Assembly: GCA_021802825.1 (NCBI GenBank) | Contig: JAJZRG010000012.1 | Location: 1 to 64,000, forward strand | Length of the DNA: 64,000 nt | Direction: 5' to 3' | From: Chloroflexota bacterium | GTDB lineage: Bacteria > Chloroflexota > Limnocylindria > Limnocylindrales > CSP1-4 | Part shown: positions 1 to 9,613 of the stretch, one piece after another | Layout of the letters: the number at the start of each line of letters is the position of its first letter | How positions within the stretch are numbered: position 1 is the stretch's first letter | The notes under the pieces: generated by a model | The model's input: only the letters and a program-made list of their open reading frames with translations | What the model was told of the DNA's origin: nothing | The model's database searches: none | Made by a program: the position numbers and the translations under genes

Positions 1-1
1 C

Positions 2-496
2 GTCGAGGCCGACCTCGTCGACTGCATGGTCGCGCTTCCCGGCCAGCTCTTCTACTCCACCCAGATCCCGGTCTGCCTCTGGTTGCTCGCCCGCGACAAG
101 CGCAACGGCCGCTTCCGCGACCGGCGGGGCGAGACCCTGTTCATCGACGCACGGAAGCTGGGCTCGCTGGTGGACCGGACCCACCGCGAGCTGAACGACG
201 CGGAGATCGCCCGCATCGCCGGCGTCTACCACGCGTGGCGCGGCGACCCAGACGCTGCCGAGTACGCCGACGAGCCGGGCTTCTGCCGCTACGCGACGCT
301 TGAGGACATCCGCGGCCACGGCTATGCCCTGACGCCGGGCCGCTACGTGGGGGCGGCGGATGCGAGGGAAGACGACGAGCCGTTCGAGGAGAAGATCGTT
401 CGCCTGTCCGGGACCTTACGCGACCACGTGACCGAGGGCCGCCGGCTCGACGGGCTGATCGAGACGAGCCTGCGGGATCTCGGCTTTGGTGGGTGA
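2..496 (+). CDS. hsdM: Type I restriction-modification methyltransferase subunit, 3' end (partial)
   Basis: This is the C-terminal part of an N6-adenine methyltransferase (HsdM) that methylates host DNA in complex with HsdS. The frame is open from base 2, so the start and the catalytic NPPF-type motif lie outside the window. The visible residues [18 protein letters not shown] and the later FIDARKLG segment are typical of the region after the catalytic domain in HsdM. The stop TGA at 494-496 overlaps the start of hsdS by 11 bp, as is usual in an hsdMS operon. About 164 residues are visible. The identification rests on family pattern and on the hsdS and hsdR genes downstream. Confidence 0.9.
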   Translation, partial: VEADLVDCMVALPGQLFYSTQIPVCLWLLARDKRNGRFRDRRGETLFIDARKLGSLVDRTHRELNDAEIARIAGVYHAWRGDPDAAEYADEPGFCRYATLEDIRGHGYALTPGRYVGAADAREDDEPFEEKIVRLSGTLRDHVTEGRRLDGLIETSLRDLGFGG

Positions 497-1607
497 GTGG
501 CCGCAGGTCGCACTTGGCGATCTCGTCGTGAACCTCGATGGCCGTCGGATCCCCGTCAAGGAGGCCGACCGCCGCCCGGGGCCCTATCCCTACTACGGAG
601 CGTCCGGCGTGGTGGACCACGTGGATGACTTCCTGTTCGACGGCACTCATCTCCTAGTCGCCGAGGATGGCGAGAACCTCCGAAGTCGCAAGACTCCAGT
701 GGCGTTCCTTGCCACGGGGCGGTTCTGGGTCAACAACCACGCACACGTCCTCCAAGCGAACGAGCGTGCCGATACCCGCTACCTGGCCTACGCGCTCAGC
801 CGAGCAGAGATCGGGGGCTACCTAAGCGGATCCACGATGCCGAAGCTCACGCAGGCGAACCTCCATCGCATCCCGGTCCCAGCGCCGCCCCTCTCTGAAC
901 AGCGCCGCATCGCCGGAATCCTCGGCGCGCTCGACGACAAGATTCAGATGAACGTCCGGGCAAGCGAGACGCTAGAGGAAATTGCCCAAACCCTGTTCAT
1001 GTCCTGGTCTCCTGACTCAGAGTCGGATCCATATGACCAGGGCTCCCTCGGGGATGCGGTCGACCTACTTCGAGAGCCGGTGGATCCCCGGCGCGAGCCG
1101 GATACGGTCTTCCAGCACTACAGCCTGCCGGCCTTCGACGCCGGCCGCGAACCGATCTCCGAGCCCGGTGCGCAGATCAGGAGTTCGAAACTCGCCGTTC
1201 CCCAAGGATCGGTCCTTCTCTCCAAGCTGAACCCCGAGATCGCGCGCGTCTGGCTCCCCGACCTTCGGCCCTGGGACCGGGCAATCTGCTCAACCGAGTT
1301 CCTCGTGCTGAAGCCTCGTGCCGGAGTCGGGCGTGCGTTCGTCTACGAGTTCCTCAGAAGCGCCCCTTTTCGCAGCATGTTGACGTCGCTGGTCACAGGT
1401 ACTACCGGGAGTCATCAGCGGGCGCGCGCGGAGGCGATCCTGCAGGTGCCGATGCCGCTGCCTGGCCCAGCCCGGGCGGCGGAATTCGAACATGTCGTCC
1501 GGCCGATGCTTGATCGCGTTGCCGTTGCTCGACGGCAGTCGCGAGCGCTTGCTGAACTCAGGGACGCCCTGCTGCCCCGTCTCCTCTCTGGCGCGCGGCC
1601 CGCATGA
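486..1607 (+). CDS. hsdS: Type I restriction enzyme specificity subunit HsdS
   Basis: HsdS recognises the bipartite DNA target for both methylation and cleavage. At 373 residues it is of normal length and has the expected tandem organisation. A first target-recognition domain covers about residues 1-150 ([20 protein letters not shown] is characteristic). The first conserved helix follows ([19 protein letters not shown]). The second recognition domain covers about 185-330, and a second helix ends in [12 protein letters not shown]. The TTG start at 486 overlaps hsdM by 11 bp. A GTG one codon later is equally possible. The second recognition domain gives no obvious clue to the target sequence. 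Confidence 0.92.
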   Translation: MVGEWPQVALGDLVVNLDGRRIPVKEADRRPGPYPYYGASGVVDHVDDFLFDGTHLLVAEDGENLRSRKTPVAFLATGRFWVNNHAHVLQANERADTRYLAYALSRAEIGGYLSGSTMPKLTQANLHRIPVPAPPLSEQRRIAGILGALDDKIQMNVRASETLEEIAQTLFMSWSPDSESDPYDQGSLGDAVDLLREPVDPRREPDTVFQHYSLPAFDAGREPISEPGAQIRSSKLAVPQGSVLLSKLNPEIARVWLPDLRPWDRAICSTEFLVLKPRAGVGRAFVYEFLRSAPFRSMLTSLVTGTTGSHQRARAEAILQVPMPLPGPARAAEFEHVVRPMLDRVAVARRQSRALAELRDALLPRLLSGARPA

Positions 1608-1636
1608 CGGCTGCAACGACACATCACTGAGAACCC

Positions 1637-2386
1637 ATGGCACGACTCGAGCCGGAACAAGAAGCCCTGCTGGTCACGATGGTGGAGATCCATCGCCAGG
1701 TGCCGCGCGAGGCACGTGGACCGTTCTTCCTCCTTCAAACGATGGGCGGTTCCCGGATCATCCATCCAGGTCTGCGCAACGGGTGGCAGGCCGAGGCGAG
1801 CAAATCGGACCTAGACATACTGGCGCGGTACGGCCTGCTCGCCTATGAGTGGGGCAAGACCCCCAAGTACTCGGTGACGCCCGAAGGCATCGGCTACTAC
1901 GAGGCCCTAAAGGCAGAGCGAGCCGGTCGCGTCGAACAAGTCGAGAGCGAGGTGACCCGCTATCTCGACAGTGAGGGATTCCAGCGGCGCCATCCACGCG
2001 CCTTTGAGTTGTGGTCGCAGGCCGACAGGAGCCTGTGGGGTAGTGACTCCCAGAAGCAGCTCACCACCATCGGCCATGTCATCCGCGAGGCGATGCAGGC
2101 ATTCGCTACGGAACTGGTGGCGCAACTAGGTGTCGAGGCAGACGCCAACCCAGCGCACGACATCGCGCGCATCCGCGCAGTACTTGCGGACCGGAGAGCG
2201 AAGCTCGCCGACACGCACGCGGCGATGCTCGACGCCCTGCTCGCGTACTGGGGCACGGTAAGCGACCTCGCTCAGCGCCAAGAACACGGCGCACAGCGAG
2301 AGGGCGAGGCACTCAGCTGGGAAGACGCGCGGCGACTCGTATTCCAGAGCGCCGTCGTGATGTACGAAGTTGACCGCAGCGTCTAG
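1637..2386 (+). CDS. Restriction-locus accessory protein with winged-helix-like N-terminus
   Basis: This is a 249-residue protein of unknown function lying 29 bp after hsdS in the same direction. Residues about 50-90 (DILARYGLL, then PKYSVTPEGIGYYEAL) read like a winged-helix DNA-binding domain. The rest is charged and helical with no transmembrane segment. It ends inside the start of the TOPRIM gene, a 17-bp overlap that implies coupled translation. Position suggests a role linked to the restriction system or to the TOPRIM protein, for example as a regulator or partner, but this is inferred from context only. ATG at 1637 is the natural start. Confidence 0.75.
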   Translation: MARLEPEQEALLVTMVEIHRQVPREARGPFFLLQTMGGSRIIHPGLRNGWQAEASKSDLDILARYGLLAYEWGKTPKYSVTPEGIGYYEALKAERAGRVEQVESEVTRYLDSEGFQRRHPRAFELWSQADRSLWGSDSQKQLTTIGHVIREAMQAFATELVAQLGVEADANPAHDIARIRAVLADRRAKLADTHAAMLDALLAYWGTVSDLAQRQEHGAQREGEALSWEDARRLVFQSAVVMYEVDRSV

Positions 2387-4139
2387 AACGCGCATCGAGC
2401 CGAACGGCAGGCGGGGCGGCAAGCCCGGACCGCTCGAGGTCGTCGACGTGCCGCTGGTCTTCACGCAACGCCATATTCTCGATCGGCGCAAGTTCCGCGA
2501 CGAGGGACGCCTCCGCGGCGTTTGGCTCGATGACCTGGCCCTGGACGTGCTCGACCGGCACCGCATCGTGACGCCGTTGTTCCGCGCGCGACGGCCGCTC
2601 ACGGGCGTCCGCGCAGCCATCCGCGCCAGCGAACTGCACACGTGGCCGCGCTATCCGGAGTGGGTCTTCGCGGGCGACGCCGATGGACTCCGCTCCGACC
2701 GAGATCGTGGCTTCCTTCGAAGCGGTCCTGATTCTCCGCCCATCTCGAGCCGCGCGTTCTTCCAGGAGCTTGAGGGCGTCTCCGTTCAGGTTCACGAGGC
2801 TCTCTACTCTCCGTACCAGTTGCTCGATCTCAGGGATGCGGTGGAACTCCTGCCAACACTCGGCGCCCTGAAGAGGAGCGCGGCCGGAAGGGCCCGCGTC
2901 GAGGCCGCGCAGCGGGCGGCGGCTCGAGCTGTGGACAGGGCTGTGCTGCTGACCGCGCTGGAGCCCCGTTACTACCATCGCGTCGTTCGGAACCTCACGA
3001 TGCAGGCCCATATCGGTTTCGAGGCCTGGGACGCTGCGGACCGTAAGTTCGACGCCAAGGCGCTGTTGAAGTGGTCTGGCTGGACGCCCTCGGAGATCTT
3101 GGAGGAGGCGCGTCGCCTCCTGTTCCGCGCTTGGTCGATCGACCCACTGAGGGACTGGGTCGACCTCGTTAGGTTCGTCGGCTCCTCGCGATGGAAGAAG
3201 CTCCGCGGCGATGCCCTCCTGGCAATCGAGCTCCGGATCGCTGCAGAGATGCTGCTGCGCTTCCATGAGGCTCTGCATCGGGCGAAGGCGGCCCCGCCCT
3301 TGCCGACGCGGCAGTCGCGCTTGCACGATGACCTCGACGACCGGTTGAAGTTCGATCCCGACGAACTCGACTCGACGCTCGCCACCTACGGCCTCTCCCC
3401 CCACCCGGCCGTCCTGATCATCGCGGAGGGCCAGACCGAGATGGCCGTCCTGCCGCGCGTCATGGCCGAGCTCGGCATCAAACGGGCTGACAGCTACATC
3501 AAGATCCTCAACGCGCACTCGGAGAACGAGAAGCACTCGCTGCTGGCTACCTACGCCGCGCTCCCGAAGCTGGGCCCGATCGAAGGGGACACTGCTGAGT
3601 TCCTTCGACCGCCCACTCGCTACCTCATCGCGGTGGATGGCGATCACACCTACCGGACGCAGCAGGCACGAGATGCCGAGCGAGACCGGCTCGTCGACAT
3701 GCTTGCCGCAGAACTGGCTCCGGAGTACGACACGCCGGCGGCGCGCGACGACCTCCGGTCGCTGATCCTGGTCGAGGCGTGGGCAGACGGGCTGGACTTC
3801 GAGCGAGCGCACTTCAGCGACCGCGAGCTTGCTGACGCCATCATGGCGCTCGGCACCCCGCCCGCGGGGACATCCGCCGGGGCCGTCGAGGCGCTGCTGG
3901 CTGCCCAACGGCAGAGCGCACTCACCGGTCATGCCCGCGGACTCGACGCGATCTGGCGAGGATGGCCTCACAAGCCTAGCAAGGTGGAGCTCGCCGTCCA
4001 CCTGTGGCCAACTCTTCGCAAGCGCATCCGGCGCCAGCGCTCGCGAGCGGGATTGGACCGAATACCCGTCGCCCGGGTCCTGCTCCTGGCGCGCGACCTC
4101 GCCGAACGGCCGCGAGGGATCCTGGTGATGCGGATCTAG
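2370..4139 (+). CDS. TOPRIM-domain protein embedded in type I restriction locus
   Basis: This 589-residue protein carries a C-terminal TOPRIM-type nuclease fold. A hydrophobic strand precedes EGQTE (E353, E357), and about 70 residues later comes AVDGDH with D423 and D425. This acidic triad layout is that of OLD-family and related TOPRIM nucleases, where the residues bind divalent metal. The first 330 residues are helical and unrecognised; no Walker A motif is seen, so it is not a full OLD ATPase-nuclease. The TTG start overlaps the previous gene by 17 bp. A GTG at residue 27 is an alternative start. Its place between hsdS and hsdR suggests an accessory defence nuclease. That function is inferred. 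Confidence 0.72.
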   Translation: MTAASRTRIEPNGRRGGKPGPLEVVDVPLVFTQRHILDRRKFRDEGRLRGVWLDDLALDVLDRHRIVTPLFRARRPLTGVRAAIRASELHTWPRYPEWVFAGDADGLRSDRDRGFLRSGPDSPPISSRAFFQELEGVSVQVHEALYSPYQLLDLRDAVELLPTLGALKRSAAGRARVEAAQRAAARAVDRAVLLTALEPRYYHRVVRNLTMQAHIGFEAWDAADRKFDAKALLKWSGWTPSEILEEARRLLFRAWSIDPLRDWVDLVRFVGSSRWKKLRGDALLAIELRIAAEMLLRFHEALHRAKAAPPLPTRQSRLHDDLDDRLKFDPDELDSTLATYGLSPHPAVLIIAEGQTEMAVLPRVMAELGIKRADSYIKILNAHSENEKHSLLATYAALPKLGPIEGDTAEFLRPPTRYLIAVDGDHTYRTQQARDAERDRLVDMLAAELAPEYDTPAARDDLRSLILVEAWADGLDFERAHFSDRELADAIMALGTPPAGTSAGAVEALLAAQRQSALTGHARGLDAIWRGWPHKPSKVELAVHLWPTLRKRIRRQRSRAGLDRIPVARVLLLARDLAERPRGILVMRI

Positions 4140-4197
4140 AGCGACCTCCGCCGTTTCACGGATCGGCCGCTGTTGGGGACATCACCGGGGCCATGGC

Positions 4198-4240
4198 GTT
4201 CTTCACAGCCATTGTGAAGAACGGCGATTCTGTAAAGAAC
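4198..4240. promoter_or_regulatory. Operator-like inverted repeat plus extra half-site upstream of Schlafen-like gene
   Basis: GTTCTTCACA at 4198-4207 and TGTGAAGAAC at 4213-4222 form a perfect 10-bp inverted repeat with a 5-bp spacer. A further direct half-site, TGTAAAGAAC, follows at 4231-4240, 18 bp from the preceding one. The arrangement looks like a dimeric regulator site with an added half-site. The downstream gene begins at 4396. Confidence 0.5.
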
Positions 4241-4329
4241 GGTCCCGGGCAGGCGCCGGGGGCTCAGATCCCGGTGTCGGCCTCCGCGTATGCGGCTCTG
4301 GGGTGGTGCCGGGACGGCAGGTTTGTCCC

Positions 4330-4370
4330 GAGTTTAGCAGTTGCGCATGACGCGCAGTCTCGCTAAACTC
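4330..4370. repeat. Nested inverted repeat in leader of Schlafen-like gene
   Basis: GAGTTTAGC (4330-4338) pairs with GCTAAACTC (4362-4370). Inside it TGCGC (4342-4346) pairs with GCGCA (4352-4356) around ATGAC. Together they could form a two-part hairpin or cruciform 25 bp upstream of the GTG start at 4396. There is no T-run, so a simple terminator is unlikely. A leader structure or protein-binding site is more plausible. Confidence 0.45.
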
Positions 4371-4395
4371 CGGGGAAACCGCCGATGAGGGGATA

Positions 4396-6153
4396 GTGGC
4401 CGTCGACGTCGCGAGGATCCTGACCGAGATCGACAGCGGGCGAACCCCGGCGGAGCTCGAGAGCCAGACCCTGGAGTTCAAGCAGGACAAGCGCCTGCCC
4501 GAGGACACCGAGCGGCTCATCGTCGAAGCCGCCGTGTGCTTCGCGAACGGCGCGGGCGGGACGATCGTGCTCGGCGTCGCCGATCGAGGGACAGGCCCGC
4601 AGGCGTTCCTGGGAACGTCGCTCGCGATCGACCAGCTCCGCCAGTCCGTCTACGCCTCGACGCAGCCGGGGCTGCTGGTCGAGGTCCAGGAGCTCATCCA
4701 TCAAGGGGCGCGGCTGCTCCTCATCCGCGTGCCCGAAGGGGTCGACGTCTACGCCGACTCGAAGGGGCGCCCATACCAGCGCATCGGCAACCAGTGCCAG
4801 CCGATGCCGGTCGCCGAGGCGACGAGGTTGCGCGAGGAGCGCCTCGGGCACGACTGGTCCGCCGAGGCATCGGATCGGGTGCCGGGCGACGTCTCGGCGG
4901 CGACCCTCGAAACGGTCAGGACCGTCCTGTCCGCCCTGCCCGACGACCGACGCCGCCTCGTGTCGCTGTCCGACCTCGACCTGCTCCGGGCGCTCGACCT
5001 TCTGGCGGGTGAGCGCCTGAACCGCGCCGGCACGCTCCTGCTGCTGCCGGCCGAGGCGGATCGGCCCCGGCTCGTGTACCAGTTCCGCCCGACGCCTGGC
5101 GGCGAGCCCACGTTCTCGGAACGCCTCGAGGGACCGCTCGTCTCGGCGTTCGCCCGGGTGATGGAGGTCGTGCGCACCCGGCTCAACAGCGCCCCCCTCA
5201 ACCTGCCCGACGGGCAGCAGATCCAGCTCCAGGACTTCCCGGAGCTGGCGGTCCGCGAGGCCATCGCCAACGGCCTCGTGCACCGCGACTACCGACTTCC
5301 CGGGCCCGTCGCCATCGAGCACTCGCCGGCCGTCTTCGCGGTCACGTCACCTGGGCCGCTCGTGGCGGGCGTCACGCCCGAGAACATCCTCACCCACCCG
5401 CCCAAGCCCCGGAACCGCACGCTGGCGAACGCAGCGCGCAAGCTCGGGTTCGCAGAGGAGTTCGGGCGCGGCATCGACCGGATCTACATCTCGCTGATCC
5501 GGGCCGGGAGGGGCCTCCCGGTCATCGAGAACGATCCGGGGCAGGTCGCAGTCCGCATGGTCGGGGGCGCGCCCAATGTGCACATCGCCCGGTTTGTAGC
5601 GTCGCTGCCCTCGGTCGAGCGCGACGACACCGACGCCCTGCTGGTCCTGTACCGCCTGTGCTCGACTCGGGTGGTCTCGCCGCCGACGATCGCGCCGCTC
5701 CTTCAGCGGTCGGAGGCCGAGGCCGCGACGATCCTCGGCCGGCTCGCGGTGGATCCGCCCGGGATGATCGAGCGGACGCGCCCGGTGCGGGCGGGTGCTG
5801 GGCCTGCCTACAGACTGTCGGGCCCCGCCATGGCCGCCCTCGGGCCGGCCGTGACGTACCAGGTGCGGAGCATCTCGGACACCGACAGAAAGGTCGTCGC
5901 CCACGTCGTGGAGTACGGGAAGATCACTAACCGGACGGTCCAGAACCTGTTCGACGTGACCGTGCACCCGGCGAACGCCATCATCGACGACCTCGTGCGC
6001 CGGGAGATTCTTGTCAAGACGTCCGTCCAACAGCGCGGACCCGGCGTGGAGTACGGACCGGGATCGAAGTTCCCGCATCGCGCCCGTGCCGCACGGAAGC
6101 GGCGGGGGTCGAAGGTGGACGACGCGACCCTGTGGGACGAGCAAGAGCCGTGA
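4396..6153 (+). CDS. Schlafen-like AlbA_2 / HATPase ATP-binding protein
   Basis: This 585-residue protein has an N-terminal AlbA_2 (Schlafen-like) nucleic-acid-binding domain: LEFKQ near residue 27 and [12 protein letters not shown] around 55-66. A GHKL-type C-terminal ATPase module follows, with [12 protein letters not shown] near 289-300 and FGRGIDRIY near 355-364. A helix-turn-helix-like tail covers about 480-560 ([21 protein letters not shown]). Genes of this class often sit inside type I restriction loci, but their role is not settled. The GTG start at 4396 has a GAGGGGA ribosome site just upstream. Its stop codon overlaps the GTG start of hsdR by 4 bp, so the two are co-translated. Confidence 0.85.
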   Translation: MAVDVARILTEIDSGRTPAELESQTLEFKQDKRLPEDTERLIVEAAVCFANGAGGTIVLGVADRGTGPQAFLGTSLAIDQLRQSVYASTQPGLLVEVQELIHQGARLLLIRVPEGVDVYADSKGRPYQRIGNQCQPMPVAEATRLREERLGHDWSAEASDRVPGDVSAATLETVRTVLSALPDDRRRLVSLSDLDLLRALDLLAGERLNRAGTLLLLPAEADRPRLVYQFRPTPGGEPTFSERLEGPLVSAFARVMEVVRTRLNSAPLNLPDGQQIQLQDFPELAVREAIANGLVHRDYRLPGPVAIEHSPAVFAVTSPGPLVAGVTPENILTHPPKPRNRTLANAARKLGFAEEFGRGIDRIYISLIRAGRGLPVIENDPGQVAVRMVGGAPNVHIARFVASLPSVERDDTDALLVLYRLCSTRVVSPPTIAPLLQRSEAEAATILGRLAVDPPGMIERTRPVRAGAGPAYRLSGPAMAALGPAVTYQVRSISDTDRKVVAHVVEYGKITNRTVQNLFDVTVHPANAIIDDLVRREILVKTSVQQRGPGVEYGPGSKFPHRARAARKRRGSKVDDATLWDEQEP

Positions 6154-9100
6154 CGACCTTCACCGAGTCGATCGTCGAGGAGGCGGCGCTCGCCGTCCTC
6201 GGCCGTCTGGGCTGGGCGGTCCTCCACGGCCCGGAGATCGCGGCCGGGATGGCGGCTGCCGAGCGCTCGGACCCCGGGTACCGCGACGTCATCCTCGAGC
6301 GGCGACTGCGGGCCGCGCTCGCGCGCCTGAACCCTGGGCTGCCGGTCAGCGCCGTCGAGGACGCGTTCCGCAAGCTCACGCGGGTGGCCGGGCCGACGCT
6401 CATCGAGCGCAACCGGGCACTCCACCGGATGCTCGTGGACGGCGTGACGGTGGAGTACCGCCGGCCGGACGGCTCGATCGCCGGCGCGCAGGCCCGGGTC
6501 GTCGACTACGAGCGGCCGGAGGCAAACGACTGGCTCGCGGTCAACCAGTTCACCGTCGTCGATGGCGGGCATGAGCGCCGGCCGGACGTCGTGCTGTTCC
6601 TCAACGGCCTGCCGATCGCGGTGATCGAGCTGAAGAACCCGGCCGACGAGCAGGCGACGATCCACACCGCGTACCGCCAGCTGGTCACGTACCAGGCCCA
6701 GATCCCCGCCCTCTTCGAGGCGAACGCGGTCCTGGTCACCTCCGACGGGACCACGGCCCGGATCGGCGCCCTGGGCGCGGGCGCGGAGTGGTTCAAGCCC
6801 TGGCGGACGATCGAGGGCACGGCCGATGCACCGCCGGCGATGCCGCAGCTCCGCGTGCTGCTCGAGGGCGTCTTCGAGCACCGCCGGTTCCTCGACCTGC
6901 TGCGCCACTTCGTCGTGTTCGAGGACGCGGGCGGCGGGGCGATCGCGAAGAAGATCGCCGGGTACCACCAGTTCCACGCGGTCAACGCCGCGGTCGAGGA
7001 GACGATCCGGGCGACCGGCGTGCTCTCGGAGCCGCACCTCCGCGCCGCCGAGGAGCGCGGCCGGTACGAGACGCCGTCCGGCCCAGGGGGTGAGCGCGGC
7101 GACCGGCGGGTCGGCGTCATCTGGCACACGCAGGGGTCGGGCAAGAGCCTGACCATGGCCTTCTACGCGGGGCGCATCGTCCTCGAGCCGGCGATGGCCA
7201 ACCCGACGCTCGTCGTGCTGACCGACCGCAACGACCTCGACGACCAGCTGTTCGGGACGTTCGCCCGCTGCCGCGACCTCCTGCGCCAGGAGCCGGTCCA
7301 GGCGCAGGACCGCGCGGACCTGCGCGCGAAGCTCGCCGTCGGCTCCGGCGGGGTCGTGTTCACGACGATCCAGAAGTTCTTCCCCGACGAGCGGGGCGAC
7401 GCGCACCCGGTCCTCTCGGACCGCCGGAACATCGTCGTGATCGCGGACGAGGCGCACCGGAGCCAGTACGACTTCATCGACGGCTTCGCGCGCCACCTGC
7501 GCGACGCACTGCCGGGCGCCTCGTTCATCGGCTTCACCGGCACCCCGATCGAGGCCGCCGACGCCAACACCCGCTCGGTGTTCGGCGACTACATCAGCGT
7601 CTACGACATCGAGCGGTCGGTCCGCGACGGCGCCACAGTCCCGATCTACTACGAGAGTCGGCTCGCGAAGCTCGCGCTTGCCGAGGCCGAGCGCCCCAGG
7701 ATCGACCCCGCCTTCGAGGAGGTCACCGAGGGCGAGGAGGTCGACCACAAGGAGCGGCTCAAGAGCCGCTGGGCGCAGCTCGAGGCCCTCGTCGGGGCCG
7801 AGCACCGGGTCCGCCTCGTCGCCGCCGACCTGGTCGCCCATTTCGAGGACCGCCTCGCGACGATGGACGGCAAGGCCATGGTCGTCGCGATGAGCCGGCG
7901 GATCGCGATCGACCTGTACCGAGAGATCGCCGCGCTCCGGCCCGAGTGGGTCGGGACGGGCGACGACGAAGGCGCGCTCAAGGTCGTGATGACCGGGTCG
8001 GCGTCGGACCCGCTCGACTGGCAGGACCACATCCGCAACAAGCCGCGGCGCGAGGCGCTCGCCGCCCGCTTCCGGGACCCTGCCGACCCGTTCGGGGTCG
8101 TGATCGTGCGCGACATGTGGCTGACCGGGTTCGACGCGCCGAGCCTCCACACGATGTACCTCGACAAGCCGATGCGGGGCCACGGGCTGATGCAGGCGAT
8201 CGCGCGGGTCAACCGGGTATTCCGCGACAAGCCGGGCGGGCTCGTCGTGGACTACCTGGGCATCGCCGACGAGCTGCGCAGGGCGCTCGCCGCGTACACG
8301 GAGTCCGGCGGGACGGGCAAGGCCGCGATCGACCAGGCCGAGGCCGTCGCCCTGATGCTCGAGAAGCACGAGGTCTGCGCGGGGCTGTTCCACGGCTTCG
8401 ACCACCGCGCCTGGGTGACGGGGGACGCTGAGGAGCGGCTCGCCCTGCTCCCGGGCGCGCAGGAGCACATCCTCGCCCAGGAGGACGGCAAGGCGCGCCT
8501 GCTCCAGGCTGTGACCGAGCTCTCGGCGGCGTTCGCGCTGTCCGTCCCGGCCGACGAGGCGATCGCGATCCGCGACGACGTCGGCTTCTACCAGGCCGTC
8601 CGCGCGGTGCTCGCCAAGAGCGTCACGGGTGAGCGGAAGACCGACGAGCAGCTCGACCACGCGATCCGCCAGATCGTGAGCCAGGCGATCGTGTCCGAGG
8701 AGGTCATCGACATCTTCGCCGCGGCCGGCCTGCGGAAGCCGGACATCTCGATCCTGTCCGACGAGTTCCTCGCCGACGTCCGGGGCCTGCCGCAGCGCAA
8801 CGTGGCCGTCGAGCTGCTGCGCAAGCTGCTCGCGGGCGAGATCAAGGCCCGCAGCCGGCGGAACGTCGTCCAGGCGCGCTCGTTCGCCGACCTCCTCGAG
8901 CAGGCCCTCCGCCGCTACCAGAACCGCGCGATCGAGACCGCGCAGGTCATCGAGGAGCTCATCGCGCTCGCCAGGGAGCTGCGGGCGGCGTCGGCCCGAG
9001 GGGAGCAGCTCGGCCTGACCGAGGACGAGCTCGCCTTCTACGACGCCCTCGGGACGAACGACAGCGCGGTCGCGGTCCTCGGCGAGCCCGAGCTCCTCGC

Positions 9101-9302
9101 AATCGCCCGGGAGCTCACCGAGCAGGTCCGCGCCAACGTCACGATCGACTGGACCGTGCGCGAGAACGTCCGCGCCCAACTCCGCGTGCTCGTGAAGCGC
9201 ATCCTGCGCAAGCACGGCTACCCGCCGGACAAGCAGGAGCGGGCGACGCAGCTCGTGCTCGAGCAGGCCGAGGTTCTCAGCGAGCTGTGGGCAGTCGCAT
9301 GA
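6150..9302 (+). CDS. hsdR: Type I restriction endonuclease motor/nuclease subunit HsdR
   Basis: HsdR is the ATP-dependent translocase and nuclease of the type I enzyme and works with HsdM and HsdS. It is 1050 residues long, which is normal. The PD-(D/E)xK nuclease appears as [10 protein letters not shown] followed by VIELKNPAD (lysine near residue 160). Walker A TQGSGKS is near 327-333, the DEAD-type box [11 protein letters not shown] near 431, and motif III GFTGTP near 461. GTG at 6150 overlaps the previous stop (GTGA). It yields the conserved start [14 protein letters not shown], so it is preferred over the GTG at 6132. All motifs are intact, so the enzyme should be active. Confidence 0.95.
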   Translation: MTTFTESIVEEAALAVLGRLGWAVLHGPEIAAGMAAAERSDPGYRDVILERRLRAALARLNPGLPVSAVEDAFRKLTRVAGPTLIERNRALHRMLVDGVTVEYRRPDGSIAGAQARVVDYERPEANDWLAVNQFTVVDGGHERRPDVVLFLNGLPIAVIELKNPADEQATIHTAYRQLVTYQAQIPALFEANAVLVTSDGTTARIGALGAGAEWFKPWRTIEGTADAPPAMPQLRVLLEGVFEHRRFLDLLRHFVVFEDAGGGAIAKKIAGYHQFHAVNAAVEETIRATGVLSEPHLRAAEERGRYETPSGPGGERGDRRVGVIWHTQGSGKSLTMAFYAGRIVLEPAMANPTLVVLTDRNDLDDQLFGTFARCRDLLRQEPVQAQDRADLRAKLAVGSGGVVFTTIQKFFPDERGDAHPVLSDRRNIVVIADEAHRSQYDFIDGFARHLRDALPGASFIGFTGTPIEAADANTRSVFGDYISVYDIERSVRDGATVPIYYESRLAKLALAEAERPRIDPAFEEVTEGEEVDHKERLKSRWAQLEALVGAEHRVRLVAADLVAHFEDRLATMDGKAMVVAMSRRIAIDLYREIAALRPEWVGTGDDEGALKVVMTGSASDPLDWQDHIRNKPRREALAARFRDPADPFGVVIVRDMWLTGFDAPSLHTMYLDKPMRGHGLMQAIARVNRVFRDKPGGLVVDYLGIADELRRALAAYTESGGTGKAAIDQAEAVALMLEKHEVCAGLFHGFDHRAWVTGDAEERLALLPGAQEHILAQEDGKARLLQAVTELSAAFALSVPADEAIAIRDDVGFYQAVRAVLAKSVTGERKTDEQLDHAIRQIVSQAIVSEEVIDIFAAAGLRKPDISILSDEFLADVRGLPQRNVAVELLRKLLAGEIKARSRRNVVQARSFADLLEQALRRYQNRAIETAQVIEELIALARELRAASARGEQLGLTEDELAFYDALGTNDSAVAVLGEPELLAIARELTEQVRANVTIDWTVRENVRAQLRVLVKRILRKHGYPPDKQERATQLVLEQAEVLSELWAVA

Positions 9303-9358
9303 CGCGGCGCGGACAGCCCGAGATCGTCGTGCAGCGGATCCACTTCGAGGGTCGGTGA
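9299..9358 (+). pseudogene. Short coupled ORF after hsdR, possible truncated gene remnant
   Basis: ATG at 9299 overlaps the hsdR stop as ATGA and opens a 19-codon frame ending at 9358. The tight overlap is typical of a coupled downstream gene, yet the frame closes almost at once. It may be the first codons of an accessory gene lost when the locus was joined to the dnaG region, or a chance frame. The peptide is too short to assign to a family. Confidence 0.3.
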
Positions 9359-9500
9359 GTCCGTCCGGGGGCGCCAAGACATGGTGGGTGCTGGCGCTTG
9401 CACGACATCGTCACCGGGACAGGTCTGAGGACAGGTTCGCGCAAAGTCACAACGAACGCCGGGTCGCGACTCGCCGCGCCGAGCCCCCTAGACACGAGTT

Positions 9501-9516
9501 TGTCAACCCCTTGACA
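9501..9516. promoter_or_regulatory. Operator-like palindrome 1 upstream of dnaG
   Basis: TGTCAA-CCCC-TTGACA is a perfect inverted repeat with 6-bp arms. The same arms occur in the longer palindrome centred about 43 bp downstream, which suggests a two-site operator in front of the dnaG-rpoD unit. TTGACA also resembles a -35 hexamer, but no convincing -10 lies 16-18 bp further on. Confidence 0.5.
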
Positions 9517-9540
9517 TGGGGGTACAGTCCCCCGTCACGT

Positions 9541-9563
9541 GGCTTGTCAAGACTTGACAAGCC
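9541..9563. promoter_or_regulatory. Operator-like perfect palindrome 2 upstream of dnaG
   Basis: GGCTTGTCAAG, one central A, then CTTGACAAGCC make a perfect 11-bp-arm inverted repeat. The core repeats the TGTCAA/TTGACA arms of palindrome 1. It lies about 50 bp before the likely dnaG start at 9614, which supports treating the longer in-frame extension of dnaG as untranslated leader. Confidence 0.55.
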
Positions 9564-9613
9564 CGTACGTGTATCCGCCGGGGGCCGGCGGACAGCGGGG
9601 ATTGGAGCAGCGA

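Noticed and set aside
2313-4001. A 562-residue antisense frame over the TOPRIM gene
   Set aside because: Low-complexity composition and no recognisable domain; the plus-strand protein has a TOPRIM motif and proper gene overlaps.
5808-9377. A 1189-residue open frame antisense to hsdR and the Schlafen-like gene
   Set aside because: It mirrors the codon periodicity of real genes on the other strand, is dominated by Arg, Asp, Leu and Val without motifs, and has no ribosome site. It is a GC-rich shadow.
9511-9540. TTGACA at 9511 as a -35 element of a dnaG promoter
   Set aside because: No acceptable -10 lies at 16-18 bp distance, and the hexamer is explained by the palindrome.
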